From Rhodothermales bacterium (GTDB lineage Bacteria > Bacteroidota > Rhodothermia > Rhodothermales > UBA10348), in NCBI GenBank assembly GCA_028284865.1, contig JANQQV010000020.1, forward strand, positions 393,938 through 457,937: a stretch of 64,000 bases of DNA. The letters are read 5' to 3'. Shown here one piece after another: positions 1-9,378 of the stretch; position 1 is the first letter of the stretch; each line of letters opens with the position of its first letter. The notes beneath the pieces are model-generated. The model did no database searches. It was not told the DNA's origin and saw nothing but the letters and a program-made list of their open reading frames with translations. The position numbers and the translations under genes were made by a program.

Positions 1-1094
1 TTGTCCAGACCGTCTTCAGCACGCGTCGGGCTCTCAAGGAACGCAAAACCCGTGTATCCCAGGTCATACAGCGTTCCATCCTGACGCTGACCGATTCCGT
101 CCTGGTCCCAGCCATACGTGACATCCTCCTGGGCGTTGAATGCAGCGGTCTCATCACCTTCCTCGTTCCCCAGACCATAGTCCATGATCTGGGTGAAGAA
201 CATTCCTTCTGTACCGTCCAGGTTATAGCGATAGTCCGTCTCTGACGTGTTCGACATCCGATAGAGGATGAACATGACATCCTCAGCAAGGATGTTTGCC
301 CACTGGAAAATGCGGACCTGAGTCTGCAGTCCCATTCCGCCGATGGTTGAATCCGATGGCGACGGATAGAACACGCCATACTGGGAGTTCGGCTGGCCCG
401 TGACTCGGGAGACGTGATACTCCCGGTCAGAGTAGTCATCCATTACATAGAAGCTCTCCAGGTCGGCATTGAATACACCACGGCCGAAGAATCCATTCCA
501 CTGACCACCCCAGCCCGGATCATCGGGGTTGTCGAGGCGATCTGGCCAGATTCCGGGCCAGGAATCCGGATCGTCAGAAAGGGCCGGTACTGGCTCAAGA
601 AGACCAAGCGCGTTGATTCGACGCGTGTTGTGGAAGCCGTCAAGAGGCAACCATCCCCAAAGCTCGCCGCCTGGTCCAAGACGCTTTCCAGCCTCTCGAT
701 ACGTCAGGATGACCGGGTTGACGAGGCTGTCGGGAGCACCATTGTAGAATGGCCACTTTTCACGCTCGGCCCGTACACGTCCAGCGGCCATGATGCCGAC
801 ACCGTCAATGTGACGACCACCGATTCCGCGAGGCCACACTCCCCAAGGGAGGTCATTCCAGCGCGAGAGTTCTCCGTGATTGCGGAAGTTGGTCTCGATC
901 AGGTTACCGTCGAGAATACCGCGAGCGATCATCTCTTCGCTTCCGCGATATTCGGGAGGAATCTGCGTCTGGGCAGCTGCATCCATCGCGATGATTGACA
1001 TCACGAGCACGCCCGCCAGCAGCAGGGAAAGAACGGAGTGGTGAGAAGCATGTCCCACCTGATTGCGCATCGTGCGTTTCATGAAGTTTGACAT
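1..1094 (-). CDS. Secreted protein of unknown function, 3' end outside the window
   Basis: About 364 codons are visible and the frame is still open at base 1. The ATG at 1094 lies 2 bp beyond the TonB receptor stop codon (1097-1099), so the two are almost certainly co-transcribed; an ATG at 1082 is an alternative. The N-terminus has a basic stretch (MSNFMKRTMRNQ) then a hydrophobic core ending in AMDAAAQ, a signal peptide with a type I cleavage site. The mature part is rich in Trp, Gly and Asp and shows no catalytic motif I recognise. Position right after a SusC-like receptor suggests a surface or secreted partner of that uptake system, possibly with a C-terminal sorting domain in the missing part. 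Function unknown; the gene itself is well supported by the continuous frame and signal peptide. Confidence 0.8.
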   Translation of the reverse strand, partial: MSNFMKRTMRNQVGHASHHSVLSLLLAGVLVMSIIAMDAAAQTQIPPEYRGSEEMIARGILDGNLIETNFRNHGELSRWNDLPWGVWPRGIGGRHIDGVGIMAAGRVRAEREKWPFYNGAPDSLVNPVILTYREAGKRLGPGGELWGWLPLDGFHNTRRINALGLLEPVPALSDDPDSWPGIWPDRLDNPDDPGWGGQWNGFFGRGVFNADLESFYVMDDYSDREYHVSRVTGQPNSQYGVFYPSPSDSTIGGMGLQTQVRIFQWANILAEDVMFILYRMSNTSETDYRYNLDGTEGMFFTQIMDYGLGNEEGDETAAFNAQEDVTYGWDQDGIGQRQDGTLYDLGYTGFAFLESPTRAEDGLD

Positions 1095-1096
1095 GC

Positions 1097-3853
1097 TTAG
1101 AATGAGTATTGGAGTCCGAGGCTGACCTGACGAGGACCGGATACCCAGTCCGGACGAGCGAAATACTCGTCGAGGGAGTTCAGCCCTCCGATGGCAGCAC
1201 CAGTAGCCCGGAATTGCTCTTTTTCGAGGGCTTCATCCCAGCTTCCCGTCGTGGCATACACCGCAAACTGGTTGGCTCGATCCCACAGATTCTGCACCTG
1301 AAGGAAGAGCTGGACATCCTGTTCGATGAATGGCGGCGTGTAGTAGGCTCGCAGGTCCGTCCAGAATTGAACGGGGCGATTGGCATTGTTCGGGCGCGTT
1401 GATCGCACGAAGCCGCGGACTGTCGTGTACGGCTCACCGGAACGCAGCCTGTTGACCATCGTCAGCGAAAGTCCTTCAATTGGAGCGATCGTGACGGTGC
1501 TGTTGAACACGTGGCGTCGATCCCAATTCAAGCGAACCAATGACAAGATCGGCTCCAGACCTGACTGGGCGCGCCCAAAGGCTTCACCCGGGTCAGAAGA
1601 CGTTCCCTCTGCAAACTGCAGGGTGTAATCAAATGTCCAGGAGAGCATTCCGCCCGGACGATCGAACATCGAGAACGTGAAGCCGCGGATCGTTCCGAAG
1701 TCGCGGTTGATCCACTGCACGACCTGGTCACCGGTTGGCGTCCGATCGATCTCCTGCCCCGTCAGATTGCGGACGTCCTTGGAGAAAATGGTGAGTTCCA
1801 TTCCAATATCATCCGAGAGTCCCTGCTGCAGCCCCACTTCGAATGCGAGGGTACGCTCCGGCTCGAGCGCTGCGTTGCCGAACTGCACGCTGCTGGCCTG
1901 CGGATTGACCTCGTACTCTGGATTGGTGTAGAGCAATGCAAGGGCAGGAATCTGGAAGAAGAGTCCTGCGGAGAAGCGCATCACCCCTGTCGATGAGATC
2001 GGGAAGGCGATTCCGATGCGTGGGCTGAGCTGCATGTCCGGATCCGGCTTCACGCGGTTCGAGATTGAATCCTGGGATGCAGGATCGAAAATGCGCTCCT
2101 GCTCTGCCTGGCGCCATTCGACTGGCACATCAAAGTTCGAATTGAAATAGTCGAAGCGCAGACCGGCGTTCACGATCAATCCAGTGAACTCCATTTTGTC
2201 CTGGATGTAGGCGGCGAACTCGGTCGGCGTGGCATCCAGTCGGTTGTCGGCGAAACGGTCAGGCGAGATGGCAGGCTGATTTCCCGTGCGGGCCGAACGC
2301 TCGATACCGAATGAGCGGTTCTGCAATTTGTGCAGACGCGTCATGACCCCACCTTTCACGAGGTGACGTTTGTTGATCTGACTCGTGAAATCAGTCAGTA
2401 TCGTGTGGGTGATCGTCAGCTGATCATCCGTGAACAGATCGTTCCCTCCAACATCGAACGCATTCTGGCCGTCCAGATTGCGTTTCTGGGGCCACTGGTA
2501 GCGAGGATCCGTCGGGTCTTCGAACAGATAGTTGTCCCACTTGTCACGAAGCAGGCTGTAGGAAAGCTGTCCGAATGATTTGGTCCCAACTGTGTAGCGA
2601 AGAGCAGCGATGTGCGTCTGGCTGCCATAGTAGCCCGTGTTCAATCCACCAGGCACGTATTTGGCATCGTGACTGTACGGGCTTGTCTTGCCGTCCTGCC
2701 AGAACAGGTTGTATTCGAAACGGGTGTTGCCTGAAAGTCGGGCCGTCAGACCCGTATTGATGGAAAGGCGCTGATTGGTGCCCATGGACACGAAATCACC
2801 GTCTCCATTCGATTCAATATTCCACTCGGCGGAGTCGCGTCCGGTGTTCAGACCTACCGATGAGTCGGCTGGCGCAAAGAGACGGCGGCCAAACTGATTA
2901 CCATTGTCGTCCAGCCAGCGGGTCGTGACCTGAAGCCCGACCTTTTCATTCAGGAGCGGGCCACCAAACGAGAACTGGACATCTGTCAGATTCCGCATGG
3001 GAGCCAGCTCGTTGTAGGTATACGTGTCCGAAACGAAATCAGAAGCGCGCAGGTTGTCGCCAGGACCGGTCGTCCGATTCATGAACTCAAGTTCGCGATC
3101 AGAAACAAGCGATCCGGCATACGCCAGTACGTTTCCTGACCATGAATCGGGAATATCTTTGGTGACGATGTTTACGACTCCAGACTGGGCCTGCCCGTAC
3201 TCCGCGTTGAAGACCCCGCTGATGACCTGCAGGTTCGAGACCATGTTCTGCTCGATTTCGAAGGAGGCCTGATTGTTGAATGCGTTGTTGATCGGAATAC
3301 CGTTGATCAGGTAGGCCACCTCGCCGGAACGCCCACCGCGGAAACGACCATCCACGACACCCGCCTGCAGGTTGATGGCATCGTTGATTCCCAACACAGG
3401 AAGGGCTTCAAGCTGCTCCTCTCCCACGACAGCAGTTGTCGTGGTTCTGTCCGTCTGCACGATGGGGCGCTCAGCCGTGACGACAATCTCCTCCCCTTCC
3501 AGAATCTCCTCTCCAAGACGGAAGTCGACGCGCGTCGTCTGGTCGATGATCACCTCGATGTTCTCGATGAGCTGGGTCTGGAACCCGATGAATTGGGCCC
3601 TCACGGCATAGGTACCCGGACGAACGCGGATGATCACGTACTCCCCGTCCATGTCTGTAGCCGTTCCCTGGGTAGTGCCGTCGATGACCACGTTGACGCC
3701 TGGCAAAGGGTCTCCAGTGGCGGCGTCCACTACGCGCCCAGCAATTTTTCCGTAGATGGCGGCATCCTCCTCAGAGGGACTTGCTGTTGCCGTGAATCCG
3801 GTGCCAAGCAAGAGGAATAGCAGGGCGCCGAGAAGGGGTGACTTTGAAACCAT
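1097..3853 (-). CDS. SusC/RagA-like TonB-dependent outer-membrane receptor
   Basis: The protein is 918 aa from the ATG at 3853; an upstream in-frame extension lacks a signal peptide, so MVSKSPLLG is taken as the start. A signal peptide covers about residues 1-25. Next comes a carboxypeptidase-regulatory-like fold (KIAGRVVDAATGDPLPGVNV, about 35-115), then the TonB plug (EEIVVTAERPIVQTD, ALPVLGINDAINLQAGVVDG, LINGIPINN), then a long beta-barrel ending in an aromatic residue (LQYSF). This order is that of SusC-like receptors, which import oligosaccharides through the outer membrane using TonB energy. It is the middle gene of a minus-strand operon: the CBM9-type protein gene ends 96 bp upstream and the next gene starts 2 bp downstream. 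With the nearby GH16 enzyme the likely substrate is a beta-glucan fragment (inference). No SusD gene is visible next to it. Confidence 0.92.
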   Translation of the reverse strand: MVSKSPLLGALLFLLLGTGFTATASPSEEDAAIYGKIAGRVVDAATGDPLPGVNVVIDGTTQGTATDMDGEYVIIRVRPGTYAVRAQFIGFQTQLIENIEVIIDQTTRVDFRLGEEILEGEEIVVTAERPIVQTDRTTTTAVVGEEQLEALPVLGINDAINLQAGVVDGRFRGGRSGEVAYLINGIPINNAFNNQASFEIEQNMVSNLQVISGVFNAEYGQAQSGVVNIVTKDIPDSWSGNVLAYAGSLVSDRELEFMNRTTGPGDNLRASDFVSDTYTYNELAPMRNLTDVQFSFGGPLLNEKVGLQVTTRWLDDNGNQFGRRLFAPADSSVGLNTGRDSAEWNIESNGDGDFVSMGTNQRLSINTGLTARLSGNTRFEYNLFWQDGKTSPYSHDAKYVPGGLNTGYYGSQTHIAALRYTVGTKSFGQLSYSLLRDKWDNYLFEDPTDPRYQWPQKRNLDGQNAFDVGGNDLFTDDQLTITHTILTDFTSQINKRHLVKGGVMTRLHKLQNRSFGIERSARTGNQPAISPDRFADNRLDATPTEFAAYIQDKMEFTGLIVNAGLRFDYFNSNFDVPVEWRQAEQERIFDPASQDSISNRVKPDPDMQLSPRIGIAFPISSTGVMRFSAGLFFQIPALALLYTNPEYEVNPQASSVQFGNAALEPERTLAFEVGLQQGLSDDIGMELTIFSKDVRNLTGQEIDRTPTGDQVVQWINRDFGTIRGFTFSMFDRPGGMLSWTFDYTLQFAEGTSSDPGEAFGRAQSGLEPILSLVRLNWDRRHVFNSTVTIAPIEGLSLTMVNRLRSGEPYTTVRGFVRSTRPNNANRPVQFWTDLRAYYTPPFIEQDVQLFLQVQNLWDRANQFAVYATTGSWDEALEKEQFRATGAAIGGLNSLDEYFARPDWVSGPRQVSLGLQYSF

Positions 3854-3949
3854 GGGATCCGGGGATTCCAGTTGAAAAGAACCGTCAACGACGCGGGGCC
3901 TGCCTGAGAAGGCTGGCCCCGCGTACACTCGACGGAATGTGCGATGTGC

Positions 3950-6190
3950 TTACTTCAGCAGCATCATGGTCCGCGTCTGGGTGAATTCACCTCCAGCCTG
4001 CAGACGATAGATGTACATACCGGAGGTCAGCTGCGACGCGTCAAACGTGACAGCGTGCGTGCCGGCCGGCATGGTACGTCCGTTGACCAGCGTGGCAACA
4101 CGCTGTCCAAGCACATTGTAAACGTCCAGGCGAACGTCCGAGGCGTTCGGGATGGAGAATTCAATGTTCGTGCTCGGGTTGAACGGGTTCGGGTAGTTCT
4201 GCTCAAGGGCGAACTCATATGGAAGAGCCGAATTGGCCTCTTCGATATCCGTAGCCGTCACAGCCGTACCAGCGATCGCGACAGGCTGCCAGGTCGACGG
4301 GTTGTTCCAAGCGCCCGGGCCGCCAAAGAGCGTCCAGTTGACCTGGGCTTCACGTCCACCACCAGCGTCCCGATCTCCCAGGGCGAGGTTGAATGGAATG
4401 ACCTTGAGAGCGTCGCTTGCTGGGACAGCAAGTGGCTGGTCAGTCGTCGGATCCAATACGGATTCCAGCGGAATGGCGACGAGGAAACGATAGCCAGTGG
4501 CCGTTTTCTCAGCAGCTCCACCAGCACCCTGAACAGGACCGGATGCCGTCGAGCCCGTGGCACCAGCCGGATCAGCGTGAGACCAGATTCCGATACCCAG
4601 AACGTTGCCCGCTTCGTCAGCTTCCACCGCCATGCGGATCTGGAAGTCAGCGGTGTTTCCGCGGCCATACTGGCCATTCGGAGAGCGATTCAGCAAACCG
4701 CCACCGGGGACTTCGCGAACATCGTAGTTACCGAAGAAGATTTCGAACGAGTCGAAATTCCAGGTGCCTGCGCCGTCGGCGTTGGCGCCAGGGAAACCAG
4801 CAACGTCATCTGTGACTTCTGCATAGACATACAGGAATCCGAATTCGTCGATGGCCACTTTGGCCATGGCCGAGATATCGGCGGCCGCACCGTCACCAGT
4901 CGGTGCTGGAGCATCACCCGATGTCCAGTGATCAGGGGTGATCATGAACGGCGCGTTGCCCGGGAATCCATCGTCGGAAATCGTGCCAGAGGCGACGTTA
5001 TCGAAGATGGTCGTCGACTGCGCTTCCGTCAACACGCGAATGAACGGTGCTTCCGGGAGGTTCGGGTTGGCCACTTCACCTGAAGAACCGCCCACAAACG
5101 TGTTTTCAACGCCGAAGAGGCTCTTGGAGGTCACCGCGTAGTAGAACGGATCACCCGCCAGGGAAACGTGTGGCAGCTCAACCTGGTGGTCGATGGAAAA
5201 CTCTGTGTCGTTGAACGATTTCGAGCCAATCAATGAGACGCTTCCAGCCAGAATATCCTGCGATGTAATCGGGCTCTCGGAGGCGTAAACGTTGTATCCA
5301 CCAAAATCAGGATTTGGCGTCCAGCTGATCGTGTTGACATCGCCGTTGGCAGCAAATGACGCGCCACTCATGGCAATAGGGCCCTGTGTGGCCACCGACA
5401 CGTCGGTGTTTGGACCACCGATGTAAACGTCGTCGAGGTAGATCGGGCCGCCACCGGTGTTGTTGTCAAAGAAGACCGTCAGGCTGTAGACACCGTCCCA
5501 CTGGAATTCTTCGAAACAGGCGTCACCGTTGCACTCGCCTGGGCCCCAAACGCCGAATCCACCAACGGACCAGGCACCGCCGTATGTCCACTGGGCTGCG
5601 TTGTCATCCAGCGGAGTCGCGAGGGCATTACCGTTGATGTCCTTGCCGACTTTGGCAGAGTCGAGTCCAGCGACAGTCGTCGGCGGCAGCGGAATGGCCA
5701 GATCGTGCCACTGTCCGTTGCGCATGGCTTCTGGAATGGTCCAATTGAGACGGGACTGGAGATCAGCCGTGCCATCGTTGGCCGGGCTGTCATCCGTTTT
5801 GTCGAACATGGTGATCCAGACACCTGGCTGACCCGCATTGGCAGGGTCAACGAGAAGCTTCATGTAGAGCGTGTCTCCTTCCCCAGCACTCATGCCCACG
5901 TTCTGGGACATGTCAATGCCTTCCGACTTCGAGAACCGGTAGCCGTTCTCCGACCAGTTACCGTAGTCGTACTTGTGGACACGGTTGCCAGAAGTCGGAT
6001 CCAGGGGATCAAGGACGATGGGAGCCGAGGCTTCAGGAATGAGGACGTTAGGTCCGTCGAAGAAGAAAATGAAATCGTCGCCGAGCTCAGTCATGCCGCT
6101 CTGGGCTGATGCCGGGACCGCAATCATAGCGGTCAGGAGAAGCATCATGAACGGCAGCACAGCGACGCGCGTGGTAGCACTCGTGTTCAT
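3950..6190 (-). CDS. Secreted T9SS-sorted protein with CBM9-like sugar-binding module
   Basis: 746 aa. A signal peptide (residues 1-29, ending PASAQ) is followed by a beta-rich domain resembling galactose-binding folds (about 35-265), a fibronectin-III-like stretch (about 270-370, WTPNPDFGGYNVYAS), and a region like family 9 carbohydrate-binding/DOMON modules (about 385-640). The C-terminal 80 residues are a type A sorting domain (EQNYPNPFNPSTNIEFSIP, GQRVATLVNG, GMYIYRL), the tag for the type IX secretion system. No catalytic residues are apparent, so a substrate-capturing surface protein partnering the downstream TonB receptor is the best guess. It is the first gene of the operon, and two palindromic LacI-type operators lie 61-117 bp upstream of its start. 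Confidence 0.85.
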   Translation of the reverse strand: MNTSATTRVAVLPFMMLLLTAMIAVPASAQSGMTELGDDFIFFFDGPNVLIPEASAPIVLDPLDPTSGNRVHKYDYGNWSENGYRFSKSEGIDMSQNVGMSAGEGDTLYMKLLVDPANAGQPGVWITMFDKTDDSPANDGTADLQSRLNWTIPEAMRNGQWHDLAIPLPPTTVAGLDSAKVGKDINGNALATPLDDNAAQWTYGGAWSVGGFGVWGPGECNGDACFEEFQWDGVYSLTVFFDNNTGGGPIYLDDVYIGGPNTDVSVATQGPIAMSGASFAANGDVNTISWTPNPDFGGYNVYASESPITSQDILAGSVSLIGSKSFNDTEFSIDHQVELPHVSLAGDPFYYAVTSKSLFGVENTFVGGSSGEVANPNLPEAPFIRVLTEAQSTTIFDNVASGTISDDGFPGNAPFMITPDHWTSGDAPAPTGDGAAADISAMAKVAIDEFGFLYVYAEVTDDVAGFPGANADGAGTWNFDSFEIFFGNYDVREVPGGGLLNRSPNGQYGRGNTADFQIRMAVEADEAGNVLGIGIWSHADPAGATGSTASGPVQGAGGAAEKTATGYRFLVAIPLESVLDPTTDQPLAVPASDALKVIPFNLALGDRDAGGGREAQVNWTLFGGPGAWNNPSTWQPVAIAGTAVTATDIEEANSALPYEFALEQNYPNPFNPSTNIEFSIPNASDVRLDVYNVLGQRVATLVNGRTMPAGTHAVTFDASQLTSGMYIYRLQAGGEFTQTRTMMLLK

Positions 6191-6250
6191 TGCATTGCTT
6201 GATGGTTAGTTGTGGAGTACGGGTCCGGCAGGGGTTCAACCGGCCCCTCC

Positions 6251-6264
6251 TGAAAACCTTTTCA
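6251..6264. promoter_or_regulatory. LacI-family operator (TGAAAACCTTTTCA)
   Basis: Near-perfect 14-bp palindrome, identical to the copy at 9332-9345 next to the lacI-type gene. It lies 61 bp upstream of the start of the CBM9-type protein gene at 6190 and so probably controls the receptor operon. Repeated use of the same word at two separate promoters is the main evidence. Confidence 0.72.
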
Positions 6265-6293
6265 CGATGAAGGTATTAACGCCCTCTCATAAA

Positions 6294-6307
6294 TGAAAAC
6301 GTTTTCA
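6294..6307. promoter_or_regulatory. LacI-family operator (TGAAAACGTTTTCA), perfect palindrome
   Basis: A perfect 14-bp inverted repeat with a central CpG, the classic shape of a LacI-family half-site pair. It lies 29 bp from the neighbouring operator (end to start, about four helical turns centre to centre), allowing two dimers to bind the same face. It sits between the GH16 stop codon (6342) and the 6190 start. Confidence 0.75.
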
Positions 6308-6341
6308 GGCCATTTTCAGTTTTCAGATCGTCAGATTTTCG

Positions 6342-8216
6342 TCAGCGCAACGGGACGCCGTCGCCAACCCGGATTACGGGCCGGGAAATGGTCCCTGTAT
6401 CTGTTTGTACTACAAGGAAATACATGCCCGGTGAAAGTCTGGTTGGCAAGTCCAGTCGGATGGTATCACCCTCGCGTCCGAGGGAATCGAATTCACGATT
6501 CATGACCTCCCTTCCCATGACATCAACGAGTCTCACCGTCGCCGGATGATAGGCTTCACTTCCCAGTTCTACTAGCAGTCGATCGGTGAACGGATTTGGG
6601 TAGACTGAACGCATCAGATTGACGCGTTCCGGATGCGTCTCCGTGGAGGTCGATGTTCCCAGTTGGAGCTCATATCGATTGATGTACACCCCGAAGCTCC
6701 TGTACCCGATTCGCAACGTCCGGATACCCTCTTCCAACCAAACACCGTCCAGGACTGCGTTCCGGAAGAATGTTGTCGAATTGGTAGACGAGTAGGCCAA
6801 CTCCTCTCCCCAATCCTGTCCATCGATGGCCAGGGTAAGCGAGCCATCCCGGGTCGCCGCCAGGCGTGCGATGAGGCGATAGGTTCCGCTCTCCGTCACG
6901 TTCACGGTGTATTCCGTCCACTCACGCAGGGTCACATTTTCCACGTTGTATCCCCCGCCGATATCGGCAGAGACGCCTATGTCCACTCCCTCATCTGCTC
7001 GTAGCGCTCCGACCGTATTCAATGGGGTCAGTTCGAGGTAGGCTACACCGGGACCACCAAGATCATAGTATTCCGCTTCAAATTGACCGGGGATATCCGG
7101 CGCTTCCATCAGATAGGGAGCCTGACCACATGTATCTCCGACCTGGATATGAAGGGTGTCCGATTGTGCGGTCCATCCATCCTCGTCCAATGCATCAGCG
7201 CGGAGTTCATAGCAACCTGGATGCACGTTTTCGAGCGACAGGTCGATGGAAGGACCACTTCCCATGGCAAGCAGACCGTCACCCTGATACAAAGCCAGAG
7301 AAGCGATTTCGGATACCGGATCGGTGGCTGTTGCCGTCAGGCTTACTGATTCACCGACATCATATTGCGTCTGCTCTCCTGCTGAAGCCACCGAGACAGA
7401 CGGAGGGCCATGGGCGTCGGCATAAACCCGTACGTAGTCAACCTCGAAGCTCGTTGGAAAGTCATTCGGCTCAACGCCTTGAGCACCACCCCACGTTCCA
7501 CCGACCGCCAGGTTCAGGATCAAGTGAAACGGTTTGTCGAATGGCCAGCGGGTCCAGTTCGAAAGCCCTCGTTCGTACACCAGATTGACGTTGCCATCAA
7601 CGTAGGTCGTAATACGCGTGGGCGTCCATTCCAGCGCGTAGACATGAAAGTCGGAGCGCGAGGTCGCGTTCATGAAAGTTGACGCCGGGTTATTGTTCAG
7701 CTGGTGATTGAGTGCATTCATGTGAACGGCCGAATGGGTCCGGTCCGGCTCATGGCCGACTCCTTCCATGATGTCAATCTCGCCGTTGTCCGGCCACCCT
7801 CCGTCTCCGTAGTTACTCTCGGATGGCATCATCCAGATGGCTGGCCAGGTACCCAATCCTTCCGGAAGGCGTGCTCGCACCTCAAAACGACCGTACAACC
7901 AATCTCCTTTGCCCAATGTCCTCAGCCGGGCCGAGGTGTAGGGTGCTCCTGCAAATGATTCAGGGCGCGCCTCAATGATGAGCACACCATTCTCGATACG
8001 AGCATTCTCGGGGCGAGCGTCGGTGTAGTATTGGAGTTCTTGATTCCCCCATCCCCCACCACCAACTTGATAGGACCATTTGGTCTCATCGGGTTGGGTA
8101 CCGGAGTCGAATTCATCACTCCAGACCAATTGCCAGTCCTGGGCGTGCGCGGACATACCAAGCAGCACGCATGTCAGACCCGCAATCAACCTTTTCACTC
8201 TGTTCGACCTCGTCAT
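6342..8216 (-). CDS. Secreted GH16 beta-glucanase (laminarinase-like) with CBM6-like module and T9SS tag
   Basis: 624 aa from the ATG at 8216 (a GTG one codon upstream is possible). A signal peptide ends at SAHAQ. The GH16 catalytic domain spans about 27-270 and contains the signature EIDIME with nucleophile Glu146, Asp148 and acid/base Glu151, plus TWPAIWMMP and GGTWGG elements typical of endo-beta-1,3-glucanases. An Ig-like stretch (about 275-360) links to a CBM6-like module starting FEAEYYDLGG (about 375-510). The C-terminus (SVYPNPFTDRLLVELG, GMYFLVV) is a type IX sorting domain. The enzyme should hydrolyse laminarin or mixed beta-glucans outside the cell. It follows the LacI gene by 72 bp on the same strand, suggesting co-transcription. 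GH16 is certain; the exact glucan is inferred. Confidence 0.92.
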   Translation of the reverse strand: MTRSNRVKRLIAGLTCVLLGMSAHAQDWQLVWSDEFDSGTQPDETKWSYQVGGGGWGNQELQYYTDARPENARIENGVLIIEARPESFAGAPYTSARLRTLGKGDWLYGRFEVRARLPEGLGTWPAIWMMPSESNYGDGGWPDNGEIDIMEGVGHEPDRTHSAVHMNALNHQLNNNPASTFMNATSRSDFHVYALEWTPTRITTYVDGNVNLVYERGLSNWTRWPFDKPFHLILNLAVGGTWGGAQGVEPNDFPTSFEVDYVRVYADAHGPPSVSVASAGEQTQYDVGESVSLTATATDPVSEIASLALYQGDGLLAMGSGPSIDLSLENVHPGCYELRADALDEDGWTAQSDTLHIQVGDTCGQAPYLMEAPDIPGQFEAEYYDLGGPGVAYLELTPLNTVGALRADEGVDIGVSADIGGGYNVENVTLREWTEYTVNVTESGTYRLIARLAATRDGSLTLAIDGQDWGEELAYSSTNSTTFFRNAVLDGVWLEEGIRTLRIGYRSFGVYINRYELQLGTSTSTETHPERVNLMRSVYPNPFTDRLLVELGSEAYHPATVRLVDVMGREVMNREFDSLGREGDTIRLDLPTRLSPGMYFLVVQTDTGTISRPVIRVGDGVPLR

Positions 8217-8288
8217 CACTCCTACCCTCCTGGGGCGCTTCTACAGTGAATGGTGTTCTGTCAGTCCCGATCGATCATCTGGCGACAC

Positions 8289-9287
8289 TCAGGAGGACGC
8301 ACGGATGCGAAGCTCCACCGGCAGTTCGCTGGCATAGCTTTGCAGAACGTCGTCGCTTTCATTGGCGATGACCGCTTCAAGAAGCTTGACCGATCGCCGT
8401 CCCAGCTCCCGAATCGGAACGTGAACAGTGGTTAACGGCGGGAACGTGAATGCCGAACTGGGAATGTTGTCAAACCCGGTCAGCGATACATCTTCTGGAA
8501 TCCTCAGCCCGGCGTCGCGAATCGCACTCAAAGCGCCGACAGCCGCATCATCATTCGATGTCATGATGGCCGAAGGCGGCTCAGGCAAACCCAATAGGTA
8601 TTTGGTGCCATCGTACCCGGCCTGCTGGGTGAACTCACCCTCGAAAATCAAGTCCTCATTGACAGGAATGCCTGAGACACGCAGTGCTTCCAGGAACCCT
8701 CTGAACCGTTCCTGAGCGTCATAAGCATCGCGCGGACCCGTTATGAATCCGATTTTGGAATGTCCCGAAGCGATCAGATGTTCAGCCATCTGTCGCATTC
8801 CGCCAAAATTGTCGAATGAAATGGTCGGCACTCTCTTACCCTCGGACCGGGTGTTGAGGAATACCAATGGGATCCCGCTGGGCGCGCGGTCCAGTACGGA
8901 TTCCACGGTGAGCACGGGAGCCATGACCAGAATGCCGTCCACTCTACGGTACATTCCTTTCAAAGCAGCTTCCAATTCGTCAGACGAGTTGTGCGAGGAC
9001 GAAATCAAAAGCATCCGGCCGTCCTCTTGAGCTGCGCTGTCTATGCCATTCAGCAATTCGGCATAGAAGTCTCCGGATACATAGGGCAGTAGAATACCGA
9101 TGGCCCCTGTTTGCCTGGAGTGCAAACTCTGTGCAGCCGGGTTGGGCGTGTACCCCAGCTCTGCCGCCGCCTCCAGCACACGTTCACGTTTGTCCGCGCG
9201 AACGTTGCAGGTGTCGTTGAGTACACGGGAAACCGTCGAAATCGATACCTTTGCTCGCTCTGCTACGTCCCGTATCGTTGCTCCCAT
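8289..9287 (-). CDS. LacI-family transcriptional regulator
   Basis: 332 aa. The N-terminal 50 residues are a LacI helix-turn-helix with hinge (TIRDVAERAKVSISTVSRVL, then LGYTPNPAAQSLHSRQT), followed by a periplasmic-binding-protein-like sugar-sensing domain (GAIGILLPYVSGDFYAELL; SFDNFGG; TGFDNIPSS). It is expected to bind the palindromes at 6251, 6294 and 9332 and to release them when a sugar ligand binds. The 9332 copy is 45 bp upstream of its own start, which suggests autoregulation and control of the divergent gene starting at 9379. GH16 lies directly downstream in the same direction. Confidence 0.93.
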   Translation of the reverse strand: MGATIRDVAERAKVSISTVSRVLNDTCNVRADKRERVLEAAAELGYTPNPAAQSLHSRQTGAIGILLPYVSGDFYAELLNGIDSAAQEDGRMLLISSSHNSSDELEAALKGMYRRVDGILVMAPVLTVESVLDRAPSGIPLVFLNTRSEGKRVPTISFDNFGGMRQMAEHLIASGHSKIGFITGPRDAYDAQERFRGFLEALRVSGIPVNEDLIFEGEFTQQAGYDGTKYLLGLPEPPSAIMTSNDDAAVGALSAIRDAGLRIPEDVSLTGFDNIPSSAFTFPPLTTVHVPIRELGRRSVKLLEAVIANESDDVLQSYASELPVELRIRASS

Positions 9288-9331
9288 CGTACCTCGTCAT
9301 TGAGGCGGTTTCGCAACCGCATCATGCATTC

Positions 9332-9345
9332 TGAAAACCTTTTCA
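9332..9345. promoter_or_regulatory. LacI-family operator in a divergent promoter region (TGAAAACCTTTTCA)
   Basis: Same word as 6251-6264. It lies between the divergent starts of the LacI gene (9287) and the SGNH/TPR gene (9379). A GCGGTT-loop-AACCGC hairpin (9305-9320) sits between the operator and the LacI start codon and could influence its mRNA. Confidence 0.7.
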
Positions 9346-9378
9346 GAATGATACACTCTTGGCATTTTGAACGCAAGC

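Noticed and set aside
3944..5083. 379-aa plus-strand frame opposite the CBM9-type gene
   Set aside because: Shadow frame of a well-supported secreted protein; Arg-rich and without domain features.
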